Below the pieces are notes generated by a model. It saw only the letters and a list, made by a program, of their open reading frames with translations. It was not told where the DNA came from and did not search any database. From Azospirillaceae bacterium (GTDB lineage Bacteria; Pseudomonadota; Alphaproteobacteria; Azospirillales; Azospirillaceae), in the NCBI GenBank assembly GCA_035645145.1, contig DASQNC010000071.1, positions 1-64,000 on the forward strand: 64,000 nucleotides of DNA, given 5' to 3'. Below are positions 17,662-25,051 of the stretch, in pieces (positions within the stretch are counted from its first letter, which is position 1; each line of letters starts with the position of its first letter). The position numbers and the translations under genes were made by a program.

Positions 17662-18356
17662 CCGGCGCCCGCGACGAAATCCTGGGCTGCCTGCGCGGCG
17701 CTTTGCGGCGGAACCCGGGCGACGGGGAAACCGTGGACCGGCGCTTGGCCACGCACCCGCGCAACCTGGTGCCCAAACGCGCCCAACTGCCCCACGCCGA
17801 GCAGGTGGACCTGTTCCTGAAAATGGCCGCGGAGGCCGCCGGCACGGTGGAGCGGGTGCCCGATCTGACGGCGGTGCCGGATGCGGTCGCGGCCTATCTG
17901 GCGGCGCAGAACCTGCCGGCGGAGATCCGTGTCGCGCCCGACCCCGAACTGTCCGGGATCCCCTGGGGTGAACGGCCGACCCTGGACGTGCGGACCGGCA
18001 AGGCCGACCCCATGGACGTGGTCGGTGTCACCGGTGCGTTTGCCGGTGTGGCGGAGACCGGGACGCTGATGATGGTGTCCGGTCCGGCGCATCCCACCAC
18101 CCTGAATTTCCTTCCCGAAACCCAGATCGTCGTGCTCCGGGCGGAGCGGGTCGTGGGCTCGTACGAGGACGGATGGGACCGGCTCCGCGCCGAGCGGGGG
18201 GAGATGCCGCGGACGGTGAACTTCATCACCGGTCCCAGCCGGACGGCGGATATCGAAATGACCCTCTACATGGGTGCCCACGGGCCCCGGCGCCTGCACA
18301 TCGTCCTGGTGGACGGCGCAGAGGGCGGCACGGTGGATGGCGGCGTGTCGGCGTGA
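17658..18356 (+). CDS. lutC: Lactate utilisation protein LutC
   Basis: A 232-residue LUD-domain protein, third member of LutABC. The LUD core shows DVVGVTGAFAGVAETGTLMMVSGPAHPTTLNFLPETQIVVLRAERVVGSYEDGW and FITGPSRTADIEMTLYMGAHGPRRLHIVLVDG in separate stretches; the GPSRTADIE motif is the family hallmark. The N-terminus is a linker with ARDEILGCLRGALRR. Its start overlaps the lutB stop (ATGA) and its stop overlaps the smr start (GTGA), so translation is coupled through the whole run. Confidence 0.92.
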   Translation: MTGARDEILGCLRGALRRNPGDGETVDRRLATHPRNLVPKRAQLPHAEQVDLFLKMAAEAAGTVERVPDLTAVPDAVAAYLAAQNLPAEIRVAPDPELSGIPWGERPTLDVRTGKADPMDVVGVTGAFAGVAETGTLMMVSGPAHPTTLNFLPETQIVVLRAERVVGSYEDGWDRLRAERGEMPRTVNFITGPSRTADIEMTLYMGAHGPRRLHIVLVDGAEGGTVDGGVSA

Positions 18357-18976
18357 ACCCGCCGATCCGCCCATCGTCCCGCCGCCAGCGCCAGCCAACC
18401 CCGGAAGAGTTGAAGCTGTGGCACGAGGCCATGCGGGATGCCGTGCCGTTGGAGCGTGCGCGTCCGCGGCCCAAGGCGCCCGTCCCTCCCGATCCACCCG
18501 CTCCCAGTCCTGGGCCGGTCGCCAAGCCGGTTTCCATCCCTGCACCCGCGGACGCCGCAGCCCGCATCACGCGGATGCCCCCGCTGCCCGACCTGGATCC
18601 CGCGGGTGTGCCGGGGCTCGACCGGCGGACGGCCGACCGGCTGCGCAAGGGAAAGGTGGAGCTGCGCGGGCGCATCGACCTGCACGGCATGACCCAGGCG
18701 CAGGCCCATGCGGCGCTGGTCTCGTTCATCCTGCGCTGCTGGAACGAGGACCGCCGGACGGTGCTGGTGATCACGGGCAAGGGATCCGTCGGCGAGGGCG
18801 GCGGCGTGCTGCGCCGGGCGGTCCCCCGCTGGCTGAACGAGCCGCCCTTGCGCGAACGCATCCTCGGTATCAACGAGGCCGCCCAGAGGGACGGTGGTGT
18901 CGGCGCGCTCTACGTCCTGCTGAAGCGGCGCCGGGATGCTGGCGGACCCCGGAACGGACCGGGGGGACGGTTATGA
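18353..18976 (+). CDS. smr: Smr/MutS2-type endonuclease domain protein
   Basis: The protein has 207 residues. A basic, proline-rich N-terminal half (PPIRPSSRRQRQPTPEELKLW through PVPPDPPAPSPGP) is followed by a C-terminal Smr domain from about residue 95. The domain has the LDLHGMT-type motif as RIDLHGMTQAQAHAAL, the VLVITGKG motif, and LRRAVPRWLNEP with QRDGGVGALYVLLKR. Smr domains bind or nick structured nucleic acids. GTG 18353 overlaps the lutC stop. Usual context is directly after mltA; here it has been placed behind lutABC. Confidence 0.88.
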   Translation: MNPPIRPSSRRQRQPTPEELKLWHEAMRDAVPLERARPRPKAPVPPDPPAPSPGPVAKPVSIPAPADAAARITRMPPLPDLDPAGVPGLDRRTADRLRKGKVELRGRIDLHGMTQAQAHAALVSFILRCWNEDRRTVLVITGKGSVGEGGGVLRRAVPRWLNEPPLRERILGINEAAQRDGGVGALYVLLKRRRDAGGPRNGPGGRL

Positions 18977-19344
18977 CCCCGTTCGGGGCACGGGTGCGCG
19001 AACTTCGCGCCCGCAAGGGCGTGACGCTGAAGGAAATGGCGGAGACCCTTCAGATCTCCGCCGCCTACCTTTCGGCGCTGGAGCATGGCAAGCGGGGCGT
19101 GCCTTCGCCGATGCTGGTCCGCCAGATCTGCGGCTATTTCCACATCATCTGGGATGAGGCGGAGGAAATGGAGGCGCTGGCCCGGCTGTCCCACCCGCGG
19201 ATCACGGTGGACACCTCGGGCCTCGGCCCCAAGGCGACGCTGTTGGCCAACCGGCTTGCGCAGAGCATCGACCGGTTGGACGAGCCGACGCTGGACCGGC
19301 TTCTGGCCGTGATGGATGCCGCAGCCGTGGATCCCGTCCGCTGA
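18973..19344 (+). CDS. XRE-family helix-turn-helix regulator
   Basis: The protein has 123 residues. The N-terminal HTH has VRELRARKGVTLKEMAETLQISAAYLSALEHGKRGVPSP, a clear HTH_3/XRE fold. The C-terminal 60 residues (GLGPKATLLANRLAQSIDRLDEPTLDRLLAVM) form helices, perhaps for dimerisation. Its ATG overlaps the smr stop (ATGA). As the last gene of the lut-smr run it could be a local regulator. In relatives this gene follows smr without lut, as I recall, so a lut-specific role is not implied. Confidence 0.85.
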   Translation: MTPFGARVRELRARKGVTLKEMAETLQISAAYLSALEHGKRGVPSPMLVRQICGYFHIIWDEAEEMEALARLSHPRITVDTSGLGPKATLLANRLAQSIDRLDEPTLDRLLAVMDAAAVDPVR

Positions 19345-19389
19345 AGGCCGCCTGCTGAAGGTTTGATCCGGCATCGCGGCGGGCAAAGA

Positions 19390-19415
19390 AAAAGCGCCGC
19401 AATCGCGGCGCTTTT
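19390..19415. terminator. Bidirectional intrinsic terminator
   Basis: A perfect 11-bp stem (AAAAGCGCCGC / GCGGCGCTTTT) closes on an AATC loop. It has A-runs on one side and T-runs on the other, so it works in both directions. It separates the rightward lut-smr-HTH operon from the convergent DJ-1-like gene. Confidence 0.9.
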
Positions 19416-19509
19416 CGGTGTCCCGCACTCCGTTAAGCCGCAATCCGGTCGGACTGCGGTCCTCGACGGATGAAATGGGGGATTGGATCGGACGCGGAAC
19501 CGGGTCCGA

Positions 19510-20070
19510 TCAGGCCGCGCGCTTCATCTGCGCGGCTTCGGTGAAGACGCGAACCACTTCCTGGGTGAACTGCTCAAGCGCGTCGTGGCCCTTGGCGGTG
19601 ACCAGCACGTCGTCGATGACCACGGACTCGTCCTGCCACTGGGCGCCGTTGGCCTCCAGGTCGCCCTTCACGGCTTCCGACGAGGTGACGCGGCGGCCCT
19701 TCAGCTTCGGTGCCAGCAGCAGCACGCCGTCGTCGATCGCGGCCACCGGCTTGGCCCCGTCCATGAAGCTGTTGACGATCCGCCGGGTGTGCGGGTTGTC
19801 CTTCAGCTTGTTGACGTGCCGGGCGCCGCCGGGGATCAGCAGCATGTCGTAGTCGGCCGCCAGCATGGAACCGATGGACACGTCGATGGGGAAATAGTGC
19901 CCCCAGGACTGCCCGTGCCAGCCGTTGACCAGACCGGGGTCGGGGGAAACAATCTTGAGCGATGCGCCGAGCTTCAGCAGCGCACGCTGCGGCTCGGTCA
20001 TCTCCAGCTCCTCGAACCCGCTGGAAACGAGGATGGCGATGGCCTTGCCGGCGAGCGGTTGATCCGTCAT
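19510..20070 (-). CDS. DJ-1/PfpI-fold protein lacking the nucleophilic cysteine
   Basis: A 186-residue class I glutamine-amidotransferase-like fold. It has AIAILVSSGFEELEMTEPQRAL with the conserved Glu after the first strand, then DYDMLLIPGGARHVNKL. The nucleophile elbow, normally AAICHGP or similar, reads VAAIDDGVLLLAP, with Asp-Asp in place of Cys-His. The C-terminal VTAKGHDALEQFTQEVVRVF is family-like. It therefore probably lacks classical protease, glyoxalase or deglycase chemistry. The role is unknown. A 382-bp non-coding leader lies upstream. Confidence 0.82.
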   Translation of the reverse strand: MTDQPLAGKAIAILVSSGFEELEMTEPQRALLKLGASLKIVSPDPGLVNGWHGQSWGHYFPIDVSIGSMLAADYDMLLIPGGARHVNKLKDNPHTRRIVNSFMDGAKPVAAIDDGVLLLAPKLKGRRVTSSEAVKGDLEANGAQWQDESVVIDDVLVTAKGHDALEQFTQEVVRVFTEAAQMKRAA

Positions 20071-20452
20071 AGAGCTCCTCCTCTACATGTTCCGTTGGCG
20101 CGGCCTGTGAAGGCCGCTCCCGCCCGCGTCCAACGCGCCCGCACGCCGAAAGCGCGCAGTCGCCGTCATGGGCTGATTGAGGGATCAGGCGCGCCAGACC
20201 GTGTCCGCCGCGTTCGGGCGCCGCGGCCGGCGCCATGTCACCTGAGGTCGTGTACGGTCACCTAGGTGGCTGCTGCGGCCGGCCAAGTCAATGCTTGATC
20301 CCGCGACGCAACAACAATGCTCACCGGCATTCGGCGCAGGGCTTGTATTGACTCCAGCGGATACCGACCGACGGTGGAGGGCCGGATGCCCCTTGCGTAC
20401 CCGCGCGGTGCAAAATAGTCCCGGCCCCTCCCGCGGGGCTGGCTTGACCGCC
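20071..20452. other. Intergenic region with repeated ACCT-AGGT motifs
   Basis: No gene is supported in these 382 bp. Two GTCACCT repeats at 20237 and 20257 are exactly 20 bp apart. Each begins a small dyad (ACCT-G-AGGT and CACCTAGGTG), which resembles a two-turn operator, about 170 bp upstream of the DJ-1-like gene. The rest shows no recognisable RNA, repeat or strong promoter. Confidence 0.4.
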
Positions 20453-21613
20453 TCAGGTGGAGGCCCAGGCGGCCAAAGCCTTCATGAACCGGTCGCCCTT
20501 GGCCACCTGGTCGAGCGAGATGAACTCGTCCGGCTGGTGGGCCTGGTCGATGGATCCGGGGCCGCAGACGACGGCCGGAATGCCCGCCGCCTGGAAGGTG
20601 CCGGCTTCGGTCCCGAACGAGACCACGCCCGTCGAATTGGCTCCGGTCAGGCGGCGAACCACCTGTTCGGCTTCGGAGTCCGGCTCGGGCACCAGCGGCA
20701 TCACGTCGTACAGCTTGACCATGCGGATGTCGCCGTCCGGCGTTTCCGCCTTCAGCCGGGGCAGCAGCTCGGTCCGCACATAGTCCTCGACCCGCCGGAC
20801 GATCTCGGCCGGATCGGTGCCGGGCATGGCGCGGAATTCCCAGTTCAGCGCGCATTCCGGGGCGACCACGTTGTTCGCCACCCCGCCCTGGATGGTGCCC
20901 ACATTGAAGCTGGTGAAGGGCGTGGAAAACCCGCTGGCCGGATCCGCCTTGGCCTTGAACTCCTCCTGCAGGTCGCGGATGAAGCGCACGATGTCCGCGG
21001 CATAGTAGATCGCATTGGCCCCCAGCTGCGGGGAGCTTGCGTGCGCCGCATGGCCCTTCACGGTGCAGCGCAGGACGCAACCGCCCTTGTGGGCGGCGAT
21101 GATCCGCATCTCGGTCGGTTCGCCGATGATGGCGAGGCGCGGCAGCGGCAGGTTCTTCACCACGTCCGCCACCAGCCGCTGCACGCCGAAGCAGCCCACC
21201 TCCTCGTCATAGGAGAAGGCGAAGTGGATGGGCGTCTTCAGATTGCGGGCCAGGAAATCCGGCGCATTGGCAAGGCAAAGCGCGATGAACGCCTTCATGT
21301 CGGCGGTGCCGCGGCCGAACAGCTTGCCGTCCCGCTCCACCATCTTGAACGGGTCGGATGTCCAGACCTGCTGCTCCACGGGCACCACATCGGTGTGCCC
21401 GGACAGGACCACGCCGCCCTTGTCCTCGGGTCCGATGGTCGCCCACAGGTTGGCTTTCCGCCCCTCGTCGTCGTGGGTAAGGCGCACCGGCACGCCCAGC
21501 CCGTCCAGGTGGTCCGCGACCCAGGCGATGAGATCGAGGTTCGAGCGCGAAGACACCGTGTCGAAGGCGATCAGGCGGTCGAGGATTTCGATGGCGGAGG
21601 TCGGTGCGGTCAT
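20453..21613 (-). CDS. argE: Acetylornithine deacetylase
   Basis: An M20 metallohydrolase of 386 residues that releases ornithine from N-acetylornithine in arginine synthesis. The first zinc motif is VVLSGHTDVVPVE. GRGTADMKAFIAL carries the bridging Asp, YDEEVGCFG the catalytic Glu pair and GEPTEMRIIAAHKG another metal site. The dimerisation domain is around residues 185-290 (GHAAHASSPQLGANAI), and GPGSIDQAHQPDEFI carries the last zinc His. N-acyl-amino-acid deacylase or DapE-like specificity is possible, but motif wording and length favour ArgE. Confidence 0.9.
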   Translation of the reverse strand: MTAPTSAIEILDRLIAFDTVSSRSNLDLIAWVADHLDGLGVPVRLTHDDEGRKANLWATIGPEDKGGVVLSGHTDVVPVEQQVWTSDPFKMVERDGKLFGRGTADMKAFIALCLANAPDFLARNLKTPIHFAFSYDEEVGCFGVQRLVADVVKNLPLPRLAIIGEPTEMRIIAAHKGGCVLRCTVKGHAAHASSPQLGANAIYYAADIVRFIRDLQEEFKAKADPASGFSTPFTSFNVGTIQGGVANNVVAPECALNWEFRAMPGTDPAEIVRRVEDYVRTELLPRLKAETPDGDIRMVKLYDVMPLVPEPDSEAEQVVRRLTGANSTGVVSFGTEAGTFQAAGIPAVVCGPGSIDQAHQPDEFISLDQVAKGDRFMKALAAWAST

Positions 21614-21745
21614 CAGGGTGTCGGTGGTTCGGGGGCGGGCGTTCGCGCGGTGAGCCTACCCCGTCCGCAAGCGCCAGAGGAAGGGCGTTGGACCATGATG
21701 CAACCACACCACGCCGCGGGGGGCCGTGCACCCGGTGCTGCCGAC

Positions 21746-21774
21746 TTGCGGGACGTCCTGTCCGCCGCTATAGG
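21746..21774 (+). promoter_or_regulatory. Putative sigma-70 promoter of yqhA
   Basis: TTGCGG (21746-21751), a 17-base spacer and TATAGG (21769-21774) lie about 46 bases before the TTG start of the YqhA-family gene. Both hexamers match consensus at four or more positions including the key bases. Confidence 0.45.
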
Positions 21775-21819
21775 CGGGCGCCCGAAGCCCAGTGGTGGAC
21801 CTCGCGGTGGGGTTGAGCC

Positions 21820-22323
21820 TTGAAGCAGTTCGAGCTTTTCATTGAGCGCACGCTCCTGGCGAGCCGGTGGCTGCTCGTCGTCTTCTACGCCGGTCTTGGG
21901 GCCGCCCTTGGGGTCTACGCCCTGTCGTTCGTGGGCAAGCTCCTGAAGGTGGCATCCGGCGTGTTCGGGATGACCGACGCGGACGTGATCCTGTCCATGC
22001 TCGGCCTGATCGACGCCGCGCTCGTTGCCAGCCTGCTCGTCATGGTCATGGTCAGCGGCTACGAGAATTTCGTCAGCCGGTTCGACGAGGACAGGGGCGA
22101 GCTGTCCTGGCTGGGAAAGCTCGACGCGGGCAGCCTGAAGATCAAGATCGCCTCGTCCATCGTCGCGATCTCCTCCATCCACCTGCTCCAGGTCTTCATG
22201 AACCTGCCGAGCTACGACGACATGGATGTGCTCTGGTCCACGGTTCTGCACATGACGTTCGTGGCCTCGGCCCTCCTGCTCGGCGTTCTCGACCGCATGT
22301 CCTCGAAGGCCAAGGGCCATTGA
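21820..22323 (+). CDS. yqhA: YqhA / UPF0114 family membrane protein
   Basis: The protein has 167 residues with four hydrophobic segments: the first at about 14-40 (RWLLVVFYAGLGAALGVYAL), the second near 55-85, the third near 110-130 (SIVAISSIHLLQVFM) and the last at 140-160. Family motifs are FIERTLLASRWL, SGYENFVSRFD and LKIKIASSIVAISSIHLLQ. Function in the inner membrane is unknown. The start is TTG 21820, which gives the family-like MKQFELFIERTLLASRW; no better ATG is in frame. Confidence 0.88.
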   Translation: MKQFELFIERTLLASRWLLVVFYAGLGAALGVYALSFVGKLLKVASGVFGMTDADVILSMLGLIDAALVASLLVMVMVSGYENFVSRFDEDRGELSWLGKLDAGSLKIKIASSIVAISSIHLLQVFMNLPSYDDMDVLWSTVLHMTFVASALLLGVLDRMSSKAKGH

Positions 22324-22386
22324 CGCGGCAACCCCGGTTCTGGGCCTGATCCAGGGCCGGGGTCCGGTCCGCCGCACGTGAGTCCC

Positions 22387-24882
22387 ATGCCCGCCTTTCC
22401 ACCGCTGCCGATCGACCCCGTTCTTCCCGACCTGCTGGCGGCGCTCGACGCGCGGACCGAGGCCGTGCTGGAAGCGCCGCCCGGCGCCGGCAAGACCACC
22501 CGTGTGCCCCTGGCCCTGCTGGACGCGCCATGGATGGCCGGGCGGTCCGTGATCGTGCTGGAACCCCGCCGGCTGGCGGCACGGGCCGCCGCCAAGCGCA
22601 TGGCCGAGCTGCTGGGCGAGCCGGTCGGCGCCACCGCGGGCTACCGGGTGCGCCTGGACAGCCGGGTGGGTCCGGGCACCCGGATCGAGGTGGTGACCGA
22701 GGGGCTGTTCCTGCGTCGGCTGCAGGACGATCCCGCCTTGGAGGGTGTGGGCGCCGTCCTGTTCGACGAGTTCCACGAACGCAACCTGGACGCCGACCTG
22801 GCCCTAGCGCTGACCCTGGAGGCCCGCGCCGCGCTGCGGCCGGACCTGCGCCTGCTCGCCATGTCGGCGACGCTGGACGGCGCGGCGGTGGCGAAGCTGC
22901 TGGCCGACGCCCCGGTGGTGACGAGCCAGGGCCGCGCCTTTCCGGTGGAGGTCCGGTACATCGACCCCGGATCCGGCCGCATCGAGGACGCGGTGGCGGC
23001 CGCCGTGCGCCGGGCCCTGCGCGAGGAGGAGGGCAGCGTTCTGGTCTTCCTGCCCGGCGTGCGCGAAATCCGGCGCGTGCAGGGGCTGCTGGAGGACGCA
23101 CCGCCGCCCGGCGTGCGCGTGGCGCCGCTGTACGGCGACCTGCCCCTGGAACACCAGGACGAGGCGGTGCGGCCGGCCCCGGACGGGTGGCGCAAGGTGG
23201 TGCTGGCGACGTCCATTGCGGAAACCAGCCTGACCATCGAAGGCGTGCGCGTCGTCATCGACAGCGGCCTGATGCGCGTCCCCCGCTTCGATCCCCGGTC
23301 GGGCATGGGCCGGCTTGAGACCGTGCGCGTCAGTCTGGCCGCGGCCGAGCAGCGCCGTGGCCGCGCCGGGCGCCTGGCCCCCGGCGTGTGCTGGCGGTTG
23401 TGGCCCGAGCCGGAGACCCGCGCGCTCAAGCCTTACACCGAGCCCGAGATCCGTATGGCCGATCTGGCGCCGATGGCGTTGGAGCTGGCCGTTTGGGGGG
23501 CCGATCCGGCGGACCTCGCGTGGATGGATCCACCGCCCGCCCCCGGCCTCGCCCAGGCCCGCGATCTGCTGTACCGGCTGGGGGCCTTGGACGCCGGAGG
23601 GCGGGTCACGCCCCATGGCCGCGCCATGGCCGCCCTCGGCGTCCATCCCCGTCTGGCGCACATGCTGGTGCGCGGCAAGGCGGTGGGCCAGGGAGCACTG
23701 GCCTGCGACGTGGCCGCGCTGCTGGATGCCCGCGACATCGTCCGGGGCGAAGGCGCGCGCGAGGCCGACCTCCGCGTTCGACTGGACATCCTGCGCGGGC
23801 GCGAGCGGGCAGCCGGCGACCGGGGCGCCGACCGGGGAGCCGTGCAGCAGGTCCGGGAGGCCGCCCGCCAGCTCCGCCGCCAGTTGGGGGTTCCCGGCGA
23901 TGCGGGCGCGGACGGCGAAGGTGCCGGTCTTCTGCTGGCCCTGGCCTATCCCGACCGGGTGGCGCAGCGCCGTGGGCCGCCCGGTTCGTTCCGTCTCGCC
24001 AACGGCCGCGGCGCGTCGCTTCCGCCCACCGATCCGTTGTGCACCGCCGATTGGCTGGCAGTGGCGGATCTGGACGGCGATGCCGCGAACGCCCGCATCT
24101 TCCGCTGCGCGCCGGTGACCCAGGCCGAGCTGGAACAGGCCTTCGGCGACGACATGGCCGAGCGTGCCTTCGTGGAATGGGATGCCCGCGAGCAGGCGGT
24201 GGCCGCGCGGCGGCAGCGGCGGCTGGGCGCCCTGGTGCTGGCGGACGCCGTCCTGGCCGATCCACCGATGGACGCCGTCGTGGCGGCGCTCCTTCAAGGC
24301 ATCCGGCAGGGCTGGCCGCACATCCTGCCCTGGACCGACGCGGCGACCGCGCTGCGGGCCCGCATGGCCTTCTGCGCCCGGCTGGAGCCCGGAAGTTGGC
24401 CGGACTGGTCGGATGCGGGCCTGTTGGCGACGCTGGAGGATTGGCTGGCGCCCCACCTGTCCGGCATGAGCCGTGCCCCGCACCTGAAGCGGCTGGACAT
24501 GGCGGACATCCTGCTGGGCTCGTTGGACTGGCCCCGGCGCCAGCGCTTCGATGCCCTGGCCCCGACCCATGTCACGGTGCCGACCGGAAACCGGCGGGAG
24601 ATCGACTATTCGGGGCCGGAGCCGGTGCTGGCGGTCAAATTGCAGGAGATGTTCGGCGCCCGCACCGGCCCGGCGGTGGGTGACGGCAAGGTGCCGGTGC
24701 TGCTCCACCTCTTGTCGCCGGCCGGACGGCCGGTGCAGGTGACCCGCGATCTGGCCGGATTTTGGGCCGGCAGCTACGCCGCGGTGCGCGCCGACCTCAG
24801 GGGGCGCTACCCCAAGCACCCCTGGCCGGAGGACCCCCAGAACGCAACCCCGACCGCCCGCGCCAAGCCGCGCGGGACCTGA
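22387..24882 (+). CDS. hrpB: ATP-dependent helicase HrpB
   Basis: A DEAH-box-type RNA helicase of about 831 residues. Walker A is EAPPGAGKTTRVPLAL near residue 31. Motif II reads LFDEFHERN (DEFH, typical for HrpB) near residue 127. Motif III is MSATLDG, motif V is ATSIAETSLTIEGV and motif VI is EQRRGRAGRLAPG. The C-terminal HrpB-specific domain has LPTH-like LAPTHVTVPTGNRREIDYS and LQEMFGARTGPAVGDG. The physiological role is unclear; it is often found in proteobacteria. A GTG at 22378 would add three residues. The stop codon TGA merges with the start of the structured 3' element. Confidence 0.92.
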   Translation: MPAFPPLPIDPVLPDLLAALDARTEAVLEAPPGAGKTTRVPLALLDAPWMAGRSVIVLEPRRLAARAAAKRMAELLGEPVGATAGYRVRLDSRVGPGTRIEVVTEGLFLRRLQDDPALEGVGAVLFDEFHERNLDADLALALTLEARAALRPDLRLLAMSATLDGAAVAKLLADAPVVTSQGRAFPVEVRYIDPGSGRIEDAVAAAVRRALREEEGSVLVFLPGVREIRRVQGLLEDAPPPGVRVAPLYGDLPLEHQDEAVRPAPDGWRKVVLATSIAETSLTIEGVRVVIDSGLMRVPRFDPRSGMGRLETVRVSLAAAEQRRGRAGRLAPGVCWRLWPEPETRALKPYTEPEIRMADLAPMALELAVWGADPADLAWMDPPPAPGLAQARDLLYRLGALDAGGRVTPHGRAMAALGVHPRLAHMLVRGKAVGQGALACDVAALLDARDIVRGEGAREADLRVRLDILRGRERAAGDRGADRGAVQQVREAARQLRRQLGVPGDAGADGEGAGLLLALAYPDRVAQRRGPPGSFRLANGRGASLPPTDPLCTADWLAVADLDGDAANARIFRCAPVTQAELEQAFGDDMAERAFVEWDAREQAVAARRQRRLGALVLADAVLADPPMDAVVAALLQGIRQGWPHILPWTDAATALRARMAFCARLEPGSWPDWSDAGLLATLEDWLAPHLSGMSRAPHLKRLDMADILLGSLDWPRRQRFDALAPTHVTVPTGNRREIDYSGPEPVLAVKLQEMFGARTGPAVGDGKVPVLLHLLSPAGRPVQVTRDLAGFWAGSYAAVRADLRGRYPKHPWPEDPQNATPTARAKPRGT

Positions 24883-25031
24883 TACCGCCCAGCGAACGTT
24901 TTGACATCCGCCGGGCGGCGGGCGCGACCGCGCCCCGCGCCGCCAATGTTTCAACAGGGCGCGCGCAAGCCGAGCGGAGCGCCGGCGATTGAGGAAAAGC
25001 CGGGTGCCTGGAGACATGCGCTCGGCGGTAT
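24882..25031 (+). repeat. Convergent-gene 3' element, copy 1 (between hrpB and a histidine kinase)
   Basis: This 150-bp element starts with ATACCGCCCAGCG, its first base being the last base of the hrpB stop, and ends with CGCTCGGCGGTAT. The ends are imperfect 13-bp inverted repeats. Inside is the palindrome GGGCGCG-ac-CGCGCCC, flanked by GGCGGC and GCCGCC. Read on the minus strand, the right end forms a hairpin (GCCGAGCGCATG with CACCCGGC, wobble pairs) followed by TTTTCC. That is a terminator for the convergent kinase gene, whose stop is 20 bases away. It is strongly similar to the element at 54265-54401. Confidence 0.85.
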
Positions 25032-25051
25032 GACGCCGGGTCGCGCGTCCT

